A stretch of DNA of 7,418 nucleotides. It comes from Bacteroidales bacterium. Lineage in GTDB: Bacteria; Bacteroidota; Bacteroidia; Bacteroidales; UBA12077. The DNA lies in NCBI GenBank assembly GCA_030600865.1, contig JAUVUS010000119.1:1-7418 (forward strand). The letters run 5' to 3'. The notes beneath the pieces are model-generated. The model was not told the DNA's origin. It was given only the letters and a program-made list of their open reading frames with translations, and searched no databases. Position 1 is the first letter of the stretch, and the number at the start of each line of letters is the position of its first letter. Below, piece by piece: positions 1-6,380 of the stretch. A program made the position numbers and the translations under genes.

Positions 1-2367
1 GCTTCGAAATTTGTTTTAGCCTTAGAAGAAGATATAATTACATTTTCCGGTAATGATGTAGAATTTTATTTTAAGAATAGTAAAAACGGAATTCAAAAAT
101 TTAATTTTTCTGAGCAATCAGGTCAGATGATTGCAATAATGGGAGGTAGCGGGGTTGGAAAATCTACTTTGTTAAATTTGCTAAGTGGGAAGCTAAAACC
201 TACAGGAGGGAAGATTAAAATAAACGATCATACTATTCATTCCCGAAGCACTTCTTTGACTGGCTTGATAGGTTTTGTACCTCAGGATGATTTATTATTT
301 GAAGAGCTCACAGTATATCAAAATCTTTATTATAATGCTAAGCTTTGTTTTAGTGAGTTTACTGAACAACAAATAATCGAAAAAGTAAATTCAGTACTCA
401 TTGATTTGGATTTATATGATGCACAGGATCTTCAGGTTGGAAATCCACTTAATAAGTTTATAAGCGGAGGGCAACGCAAAAGGTTAAATATTGGCCTGGA
501 ATTAATGCGCGAACCAATGTTACTTTTTGTTGATGAGCCAACATCAGGATTATCATCTACAGACTCCGAAAAAGTAATGAACTTGCTTAAAGAACAGGTC
601 CATAAAGGGAAATTGGTAATAGCAAATATTCATCAACCATCATCTGATATTTTTAAGCTATTTGATAAGCTCTGGATACTCGATAAAGGAGGATATCCTA
701 TTTATCAGGGAAATCCTGTCGATGCCATTGTTTATTTTAAAACTGTAACTTCGCTTGTAAATGCTGCGGAAAGCGAATGTGCTTGCTGTGGAACGGTTAA
801 TCCTGATCAGATTTTAAGAATAGTTGAGGAGAAAGAGATTAATGAATATGGTAAAGAAACAAATGTTCGAAAGACACCACCGGAAACATGGTATTACAGA
901 TATCTTGAAAATATTGAAAAGAAAATAGAACCAAAACATATTGAAGATTCCCTTCCGGATTCTGATTTTAAAATCCCTGATTTTATAAGGCAGTTTAAAG
1001 TCTTTAGCATGAGGAATTTTCTTTCCAAGCTAACCAATAAGCAATACTTATTAATTAATCTTCTTGAAGCTCCTTTATTAGCACTCATTTTAGGATTTTT
1101 CACAAAATATATAAGCCCTAATGGTTATGTTTTTGGCGAAAATAAGAATTTGCCGGTATTCTTGTTTATGGCTGTGGTGGTGGCTGTATTTTTAGGATTA
1201 ACTGTAAGCGCCGAGGAAATTATTAAAGACAGGAAAATTCTTGAGAGAGAATTGTTTTTGAAGTTGAGTTGGTTTAGTTATATAAACTCCAAGCTTGTTA
1301 TATTATTTGTTATTTCGGCGGTACAAACTTTTTTATACACGCTTATTGGCAATGCAATTCTCGAAATCCACGGAATGCTATTACCATTTTGGTTAATTTT
1401 ATTTTCTGCTGCTTGTATGGGTAATATTATTGGACTAAATATTTCTTCAGGACTCGATTCTGTGATTGCAATTTATATTCTTATACCTTTAATACTTGTT
1501 CCTCAACTGCTGCTGGGTGGAGCAATGATCAATTTTGATGATTTGCATAAAGGGTTTACAAACAAAACCTATGTTCCGTTTATTGGTAATTTGATGACCA
1601 CACGTTGGGCTTATGAAGCATTAACCGTAGAACAGTTCAAGAATAATAAATTCGAAGCAATATTTTTTGAAGATGAAAAAATTATAAGTAATGCTGATTA
1701 CAAAACATCTTTTCTTATTCCCAAGTTACAAAATAAATTAGGACTTTGTATGCGTAGGAAAGATAGTGGAATTGATTCCTTAGCATTAATTAGAGATTTA
1801 AGAATAATAAGCAATGCGTTGGATATTATCGCAATAAATGAAGATTTACAACCTTTTCAGTATATACATCTATTAAATAATAATGACTTTAGTGAAAGTG
1901 TAATGGAACAAACCTATCAGTATTTGGTAAGGTTAGATAAAAATCTCTCGGAAGAAGAAAGAAAAGCCAATGAGAGAAAAGACACAAAATATAAACAAAT
2001 GATTGATGAAATGGGTCAAGACGAGTTTGTAGATTTTAAACAAAAATATTACAATAAAAAGTTGGCTGACATTGTATTGAACAGAAATGAAATTAACAAA
2101 ATCTATCAAACGCATAAACGATTAATACAAAAAAAGGACCCAATATTTATGGAACCAACTTCAAGTTTTGGGAGAGCACATTTTTTTGCACCTGTTAAAG
2201 TTTTTAATAAAGTTAAAATTGATACACTTTGGTACAATATTTTAATGATGTGGTTCCTTTCCGGAATATTGTATTTAATGTTATTATTTGACCTGTTAAG
2301 AAAAGGATTAAAATATCTGCAATCTTTAAATGTTAAAGAATGGTTTTTGAATATAAAACAAGCATAA
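1..2367 (+). CDS. ABCG-like ABC half-transporter (ATPase + permease), 5'-truncated by window edge
   Basis: Inner-membrane ABC half-transporter in which the nucleotide-binding domain precedes the membrane domain, the ABCG/White order; it probably works as a dimer. The frame is open from base 1 (788 residues visible) and the codons before Met 127 already read as the N-terminal strands of the ATPase domain, so the true start lies upstream and Met 127 is internal. Seen: Walker A (GGSGVGKST, 142-168), Q-loop Gln (283-285), signature SGGQRKR (from 463), Walker B Asp-Glu (532-537) and H-loop His (631-633). About six hydrophobic segments follow, near 1042-1104, 1150-1206, 1288-1356, 1375-1437, 1462-1524 and 2227-2292. 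A charged region of about 235 residues separates the fifth and sixth. A Cys-x-Cys-Cys cluster lies at 778-789, after the ATPase core. Known: ABCG-type transporters usually export lipophilic compounds. The substrate here is unknown. Relatives in Bacteroidota are larger, so an additional N-terminal region is expected before base 1. Confidence 0.9.
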   Translation, partial: ASKFVLALEEDIITFSGNDVEFYFKNSKNGIQKFNFSEQSGQMIAIMGGSGVGKSTLLNLLSGKLKPTGGKIKINDHTIHSRSTSLTGLIGFVPQDDLLFEELTVYQNLYYNAKLCFSEFTEQQIIEKVNSVLIDLDLYDAQDLQVGNPLNKFISGGQRKRLNIGLELMREPMLLFVDEPTSGLSSTDSEKVMNLLKEQVHKGKLVIANIHQPSSDIFKLFDKLWILDKGGYPIYQGNPVDAIVYFKTVTSLVNAAESECACCGTVNPDQILRIVEEKEINEYGKETNVRKTPPETWYYRYLENIEKKIEPKHIEDSLPDSDFKIPDFIRQFKVFSMRNFLSKLTNKQYLLINLLEAPLLALILGFFTKYISPNGYVFGENKNLPVFLFMAVVVAVFLGLTVSAEEIIKDRKILERELFLKLSWFSYINSKLVILFVISAVQTFLYTLIGNAILEIHGMLLPFWLILFSAACMGNIIGLNISSGLDSVIAIYILIPLILVPQLLLGGAMINFDDLHKGFTNKTYVPFIGNLMTTRWAYEALTVEQFKNNKFEAIFFEDEKIISNADYKTSFLIPKLQNKLGLCMRRKDSGIDSLALIRDLRIISNALDIIAINEDLQPFQYIHLLNNNDFSESVMEQTYQYLVRLDKNLSEEERKANERKDTKYKQMIDEMGQDEFVDFKQKYYNKKLADIVLNRNEINKIYQTHKRLIQKKDPIFMEPTSSFGRAHFFAPVKVFNKVKIDTLWYNILMMWFLSGILYLMLLFDLLRKGLKYLQSLNVKEWFLNIKQA

Positions 2368-2375
2368 ACAAGTCA

Positions 2376-2405
2376 TTTGATGTATTATACAGCAATATTA
2401 ATTTG
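2376..2405 (+). promoter_or_regulatory. Candidate Bacteroidota-type promoter for the SiaC-like gene
   Basis: A TTTG at 2376-2379 is followed after 18 nt by TTAATTTG at 2398-2405. The Bacteroidota consensus is TTTG at -33 and TAnnTTTG at -7, spaced about 19-21 nt. The -7 box has one mismatch and the spacing is slightly short. Transcription from it would give a leader of about 60 nt. The remainder of this 103-bp gap shows no other structure. The gene could instead be read through from the ABC transporter gene. Confidence 0.3.
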
Positions 2406-2470
2406 AGGTAACCAATTTAGATACATTACGTAATAAATTAACATATACTACATTTAAATTAAATATTGAA

Positions 2471-2980
2471 ATGAGCCTTACATTAGAAAAATCTTCTGAC
2501 ACACCGTACATTCATCTTGAAAATGGTTTGATAAAAATGGAAGGGCAACTAATGCCTGAAAATATTTTAATATTTTTCAAGCCTGTGGATAAATGGATTA
2601 ATAAATATCTTGCAAAACCTGCTGATTTCACAAAAATAGATTTAGATTTTTCTTATTTAAATAGTTGTTCCACAAAGCAGATATGCGATCTTCTAAAGTT
2701 ATTTAACCAGAAATACCTTGAAGGATTCGATATGAAAATTTATTGGACATACGAGGAAGGAGATGATACGGTTCAGGAAATTGGAGACGATCTGGAATCT
2801 ATGATAGCAATTCCTTTTGAATACATAGTAAAAGAAACTCAAGTTAAAGAACTAAAACGCCTTAAAGTTAAGAATAAACTTACAGGTAAAATTGGCGAAA
2901 TTTCTCTTAAATATTGGGAAACCATAAAAAGAAACGGTCATGAACAAGATTTTGAACTTTTAGAAAAGTATAATCTTTAA
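2471..2980 (+). CDS. SiaC-family (DUF1987) regulatory phosphoprotein with C-terminal extension
   Basis: Cytoplasmic 169-residue protein whose first ~122 residues match the SiaC/DUF1987 pattern: TPYI near the start (11-14), MPEN (28-31), the strand IDLDFSYLNS (56-65), the phospho-site region NSCSTK (64-69), WTYEEGDD (92-99) and IPFEYI (114-119). Known: in Pseudomonas, SiaC is phosphorylated by the kinase SiaB on a Thr in the equivalent N-T-S-S segment, dephosphorylated by the PP2C-type phosphatase SiaA, and in its unphosphorylated form activates the diguanylate cyclase SiaD. Here Ser65 is the likely counterpart, with Ser67 and Thr68 as alternatives (inference). Typical members are about 125 residues long; residues ~124-169 form a Lys-rich extension I do not recognise. 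No kinase, phosphatase or cyclase partner lies in the window. The ATG at 2471 has no Shine-Dalgarno site, only an AT-rich leader, as is normal in this phylum. The gene ends 7 bp from the convergent lpxA. Confidence 0.82.
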   Translation: MSLTLEKSSDTPYIHLENGLIKMEGQLMPENILIFFKPVDKWINKYLAKPADFTKIDLDFSYLNSCSTKQICDLLKLFNQKYLEGFDMKIYWTYEEGDDTVQEIGDDLESMIAIPFEYIVKETQVKELKRLKVKNKLTGKIGEISLKYWETIKRNGHEQDFELLEKYNL

Positions 2981-2987
2981 GCCCTCC

Positions 2988-3770
2988 TTAAGCACCATTG
3001 TATCCTCTTACTATTCCTCTTTCAGATGTTTTAATAAAATCTAATATGTAATCTCTTTCGGGAGATTGATTTAATTCTGTTTCGATATAGTTTAGTGCCT
3101 GAGTTACATTTTGTTCTTTCACAAAAATTTCCCTGTAAATATCTTGAATTTGCGCAATAGTCTCGTTTGAGAATCCTCTACGACGCAGACCAACTGAATT
3201 AACACTAACATAAGATACAGGTTCATGTGCCACAGTTATATATGGAGGAATATCTTTTCGAACAAGAGAACCTCCGGAAATCATAACATGACCACCAATA
3301 TGAACAAACTGATGAATTTGAACATCGCCGCTAATTATAGCAAAATCATCAATTATAATTTCTCCGGCAACATTAGTGCTATTAGAAATTATAATATTGT
3401 TTCCAAGTACACAGTCGTGGCCTACATGTACATAAGCCATTAAAAGGCAGTTATTACCAACAATAGTTTTTCCTTTGGAAGCGGTACCACGATTAACAGT
3501 TACGCATTCGCGTAAAATTGTATTATCACCAATTTCTGCTGTGGTTTCTTCACCCTTGAATTTTAAATCTGGGGGGATACCCGAAACAACTGCTCCGGGG
3601 AAAACTTTGCAGTTTGTACCAATTCTTGCACCTTCCATTATAGTTGCATTCGGGCCAATCCATGTACCATCGCCAATTTCCACATTTTTATCGATCCATG
3701 CAAATGCTTCTATTTTTACATTTTTCCCGATTTTTGCCTCGGGGTGAATATATGCTAAATCGTGATTCAT
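2988..3770 (-). CDS. lpxA: UDP-N-acetylglucosamine 3-O-acyltransferase LpxA
   Basis: Cytoplasmic trimeric enzyme that moves a 3-hydroxyacyl chain from ACP to the 3-OH of UDP-GlcNAc, the first step of lipid A synthesis. The 260-residue length is normal for the family. Residues ~1-185 are left-handed beta-helix hexapeptide repeats (for example AKIGKN, VEIGDG, ARIGTN) and the rest is the C-terminal helical domain. The catalytic His118-Asp119 (codons at 3414-3419) sits in HVGHDC, matching His125-Asp126 of E. coli. His115, His153-Gln154 and Arg196-Arg197 in GLRRRGFS are also kept. Gly166 aligns with E. coli Gly173, the acyl-length ruler, which fits a long acyl donor. The position of E. coli His144 is Glu137 here, by an ungapped comparison from memory. 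The ATG start lies 4 bp after the lpxC-fabZ stop, so the two are almost certainly one transcript. It is the last gene of the cluster. Confidence 0.96.
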   Translation of the reverse strand: MNHDLAYIHPEAKIGKNVKIEAFAWIDKNVEIGDGTWIGPNATIMEGARIGTNCKVFPGAVVSGIPPDLKFKGEETTAEIGDNTILRECVTVNRGTASKGKTIVGNNCLLMAYVHVGHDCVLGNNIIISNSTNVAGEIIIDDFAIISGDVQIHQFVHIGGHVMISGGSLVRKDIPPYITVAHEPVSYVSVNSVGLRRRGFSNETIAQIQDIYREIFVKEQNVTQALNYIETELNQSPERDYILDFIKTSERGIVRGYNGA

Positions 3771-3774
3771 AGTT

Positions 3775-5169
3775 TTATTCTTTAATTTTTGAAACTTGAG
3801 CCATTAATTCACCTTCCATAACAAGATTATCACCTACAAATGCTTGTCCAAACATATGTACCAATCCACGTCTTATTGCCGAGATAAGTTCCATTCTAAA
3901 AATTATTGTATCTCCGGGAATTACTTTTCTTTTAAATTTAACTTTGTCAATTTTTAAAAACAATGTTTGGTAATTTTCCGGATCTTCAACCAGGCTAAGA
4001 GCTAAAATACCTCCAATTTGTGCCATTGCCTCTATCTGTAAAACTCCCGGCATAATAGGTTCGTTAGGGAAATGCCCAAGAAAGAAATTCTCGTTCATTG
4101 TAACATTTTTTATCCCTACAACCGAATTTTCATTCAGCTCAATTATTTTATCGATTAAAAGGAAAGGATATCGATGAGGTAATAATTTCTTAATCTGATT
4201 TATATCGTACACTGCTTCCTTGGATGGATCATATTTTGGGATAGCAATTCTTGATAATTCCTTTTTTATATTATCCTTAATTATTTTAGCTAGTTGAGTG
4301 TTTGCAAAATGTCCCGGACGTGATGCTACAATTTTCCCTTTTATAGGTCGGCCAATTAAAGCTAAATCACCAATAATATCTAACAATTTATGACGTGCAG
4401 GCTCATTACTAAATCGTAAATCAACATTGTTTAAAATTCCTTCTTTAACTTTAACATGGGGTTTGTTAAATAAATCGGCCATTCTATCAAGTTCCTCTTG
4501 CGAAACTTCATTTTCCATTATAACGATAGCATTTTGTAAATCACCACCTTTAATCAGGTTATGTTTTAAAAGATATTCCAGCTCATGGAAGAATACAAAA
4601 GTTCTTGATGGCGCAATCTCTTTTTCGAAATCATGAGAAGGATGGTATGATGCATATTGATGTCCTAAAACTTTTGAATTATAATCAACCATTACATCAA
4701 TAGAAAACTGATCGTCAGGATATGCAACAAGTTCAATGTTGTTTTCTTCATCGCGAAAAACAGTACGTTCTTTTATAATATAATAATTCTTTTCTGCTTC
4801 TTGTTCAATAATTCCTGCTTTTTGAAGTGCTTCAACATATTTAATTGAACTACCATCAAGGATAGGTGCTTCCGGTCCGGTAAATTCCATTAATATATTA
4901 TCGAGTTCTAAACCAACCAACGATGCTAATAAATGTTCGATAGTATGAACCTGAACCCCGTTTTCTTCTAATGTAGTTCCTCGTGATGTATCAACAACAT
5001 TATCAACTATTGGAGTAATAAATGGTTTTCCTTCAAGATCAACACGTTGAATTTTGAACCCATGATTAATTGGGGCAGGGTGAAATGTTACCTGAACTTC
5101 GTATCCTGTATGTAATCCTTTTCCTGATAAAGAAACAGATTCTTTTATAGTTTTTTGCATTTGTGACAT
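3775..5169 (-). CDS. lpxC-fabZ: Bifunctional LpxC deacetylase / FabZ dehydratase fusion
   Basis: Two enzymes in one polypeptide. The N-terminal ~300 residues are LpxC, the Zn-dependent UDP-3-O-acyl-GlcNAc deacetylase that commits the cell to lipid A. Residues ~320-464 are FabZ, which dehydrates 3-hydroxyacyl-ACP in fatty acid synthesis. Numbering from the ATG at 5169 (464 residues), the LpxC metal ligands are His79 (4933-4935), His260 (4390-4392) and Asp264 (4378-4380), with Glu78 and His287 (4309-4311) as catalytic residues and the LSGKGLHTG motif near the start. FabZ has LPHRYPFLLID, His366 in FLGHFP (4072-4074) and Glu380 in IEAMAQ (4030-4032). All are intact. The frame can be extended two codons to a TTG at 5175; I chose the ATG because ATG is the far commoner start and no LpxC sequence is lost. 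A further Met at 5160 is also possible. This fusion is common in Bacteroidota. It may balance acyl-ACP use between phospholipid and lipid A synthesis (inference). Confidence 0.96.
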   Translation of the reverse strand: MSQMQKTIKESVSLSGKGLHTGYEVQVTFHPAPINHGFKIQRVDLEGKPFITPIVDNVVDTSRGTTLEENGVQVHTIEHLLASLVGLELDNILMEFTGPEAPILDGSSIKYVEALQKAGIIEQEAEKNYYIIKERTVFRDEENNIELVAYPDDQFSIDVMVDYNSKVLGHQYASYHPSHDFEKEIAPSRTFVFFHELEYLLKHNLIKGGDLQNAIVIMENEVSQEELDRMADLFNKPHVKVKEGILNNVDLRFSNEPARHKLLDIIGDLALIGRPIKGKIVASRPGHFANTQLAKIIKDNIKKELSRIAIPKYDPSKEAVYDINQIKKLLPHRYPFLLIDKIIELNENSVVGIKNVTMNENFFLGHFPNEPIMPGVLQIEAMAQIGGILALSLVEDPENYQTLFLKIDKVKFKRKVIPGDTIIFRMELISAIRRGLVHMFGQAFVGDNLVMEGELMAQVSKIKE

Positions 5170-5194
5170 AATCAATAAATGTTTAATTTGATCT

Positions 5195-5226
5195 CAATAA
5201 TAAAAAAAATCGTCGCAAGTTACAAA
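5195..5226 (-). promoter_or_regulatory. Candidate Bacteroidota-type promoter for lpxC-fabZ-lpxA
   Basis: On the minus strand, TTTG at 5226-5223 is followed after 20 nt by TATTATTG at 5202-5195. This fits the Bacteroidota -33 TTTG and -7 TAnnTTTG boxes with ideal spacing and one mismatch in the -7 box. Transcription would begin about 20 nt before the ATG at 5169. It lies in the 120-bp gap between lpxD and lpxC-fabZ and would allow lpxC-fabZ-lpxA to be expressed separately from lpxD. Confidence 0.4.
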
Positions 5227-5244
5227 AAATCGAGTAAATTCTCG
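5224..5244 (-). terminator. Weak hairpin plus T-run after lpxD
   Basis: Read on the minus strand, CGAG (5244-5241) and CTCG (5234-5231) can form a 4-bp stem around a 6-nt loop, followed by ATTTTTT. It begins about 45 nt past the lpxD stop. The stem is short for an intrinsic terminator, so at most it would attenuate readthrough. Its T-run abuts the candidate lpxC promoter. Confidence 0.22.
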
Positions 5245-5289
5245 TGCAAGAAATTCGAATATATAAAAACTGTAAGATTAAAAAGCTTT

Positions 5290-6327
5290 CTATTTCCCTT
5301 TAAGCTTCGTTAATTCGTTTTCTAATTCTTTGACTCTTTTATATAAGTCAGGAAGTTGTTTGTAAACAATAAAAGATCTTTGAAATTCACGAATGTTAAA
5401 TGCCGGAGTTCCCATTACAATACTGTTTTCTTCTTTTATATTATTTGGGATTCCTGCTTGAGGAACTACTTTTACACCATCGGCAATTTGGAGATGAGGG
5501 GCAACTGCTGATTGGCCTTCAAACTGACAGTTTTTTCCAATTTTTGTCGATCCTGCAATACCACTTTGAGCTGCCATAACTGTATTTTCTCCAATCTGAA
5601 CATTATGCGCGATTTGAATTAAATTATCAAGTTTAGCACCTTTTCTTATGTAAGTTGTTCCCATTGTAGCGCGATCAATTGTAGTATTCGATCCAACTTC
5701 TACATTATCTTCAATAATTACATTTCCTAATTGTGGTATTTTACGATAAACATTATTTTCGTCAGGAGCAAAACCAAAACCATCGGAACCAATTATAGCA
5801 CCTGCATGTACAATACAATTTTCGCCAATAATACATTCATGATAAATTTTAACACCGGAATTTAGTGTTGAATTCTTTTTAATCGTAACATTATCATCAA
5901 TAAAAACATGAGGGTTTAATTTAACATTGTCTTCAACAACAACATTTTCGCCGATATAAACAAAAGGAGCTATATAAACACCATCACCAATTTTTGCAGA
6001 TTCATCAATAAAAGCCAGAGAGCTTATGCCTTGTTTTACAGGTTTAGCCTGTTCTGCAAGCTCAAGTAGTTTAGCAAAACTTTCATAAGCATTATCAACT
6101 TTGATTAATGTAGTGGAAACACTTTTTTCGAGCTCAAAATCTTTATTTATTAATACTATTGATGCATTTGTAGTGTATAAGTATTTGGTGTATTTGGGGT
6201 TTGCTAAAAAAGCAAGTGTGCCCTGTTTGGCTTCTTCGATTTTAGCTACATTATTTACTTTTACTTCAGGATTTCCAACAATTTCTCCATTTAAAAATTC
6301 GGCAATTGATTTGGCTGTAAATTCCAT
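5290..6327 (-). CDS. lpxD: UDP-3-O-(3-hydroxyacyl)glucosamine N-acyltransferase LpxD
   Basis: Cytoplasmic trimeric acyltransferase that adds the N-linked 3-hydroxyacyl chain to the LpxC product, giving UDP-2,3-diacylglucosamine, the third step of lipid A synthesis. The 345-residue length is normal. Residues 1-~100 are the uridine-binding N-terminal domain ([17 protein letters not shown] at 40-46). Residues ~105-300 are hexapeptide repeats of the left-handed beta-helix, with GSDGFGFAP at 180-188. Residues ~311-345 form a charged C-terminal helix. The catalytic His241 in QIAHN (codon at 5605-5607) corresponds to E. coli His239. The ATG at 6327 begins [12 protein letters not shown], a start usual for the family in this phylum. 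The gene sits 53 bp after the HD-domain gene and 120 bp before lpxC-fabZ on the same strand. Confidence 0.96.
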   Translation of the reverse strand: MEFTAKSIAEFLNGEIVGNPEVKVNNVAKIEEAKQGTLAFLANPKYTKYLYTTNASIVLINKDFELEKSVSTTLIKVDNAYESFAKLLELAEQAKPVKQGISSLAFIDESAKIGDGVYIAPFVYIGENVVVEDNVKLNPHVFIDDNVTIKKNSTLNSGVKIYHECIIGENCIVHAGAIIGSDGFGFAPDENNVYRKIPQLGNVIIEDNVEVGSNTTIDRATMGTTYIRKGAKLDNLIQIAHNVQIGENTVMAAQSGIAGSTKIGKNCQFEGQSAVAPHLQIADGVKVVPQAGIPNNIKEENSIVMGTPAFNIREFQRSFIVYKQLPDLYKRVKELENELTKLKGK

Positions 6328-6355
6328 GTTTATTGAGTATTAAAAAGTTTAATCG

Positions 6356-6363
6356 CAAAAATA
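6356..6363 (-). promoter_or_regulatory. Candidate -7 promoter box upstream of lpxD
   Basis: On the minus strand, TATTTTTG at 6363-6356 matches the Bacteroidota -7 consensus TAnnTTTG exactly and would place a transcript start about 20-25 nt before the lpxD ATG. No TTTG -33 box is present at the expected 19-21 nt upstream, and the gap is very AT-rich, so a chance match cannot be excluded. Confidence 0.32.
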
Positions 6364-6380
6364 ATATTTATATATTAGAT

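Noticed and set aside
127..129. ATG at 127 as the start of the ABC transporter
   Set aside because: The frame is open back to base 1, and the upstream codons encode the first strands of the ATPase domain, leaving too little sequence before Walker A for a real start.
2976..2992. TTAAG/CTTAA hairpin as a bidirectional terminator
   Set aside because: Only 5 bp, AT-rich, with no T-run on either strand, and it overlaps both stop codons.
3225..3747. Plus-strand open frames opposite lpxA (3225-3443 and 3475-3747)
   Set aside because: They lie wholly antisense to well-conserved LpxA coding sequence and resemble nothing I recognise. Similar shadows at 894-1103, 1933-2115, 4427-4636 and 6101-6343 were set aside for the same reason.
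5170..5175. TTG at 5175 as the start of lpxC-fabZ
   Set aside because: An ATG lies two codons later in the same frame, and nothing in the LpxC family requires the two additional residues.
5290..6327. Periodic repeats in lpxD and lpxA as DNA repeats or a CRISPR-like array
   Set aside because: The periodicity is at the protein level (hexapeptide beta-helix turns) and the nucleotide copies are not conserved.
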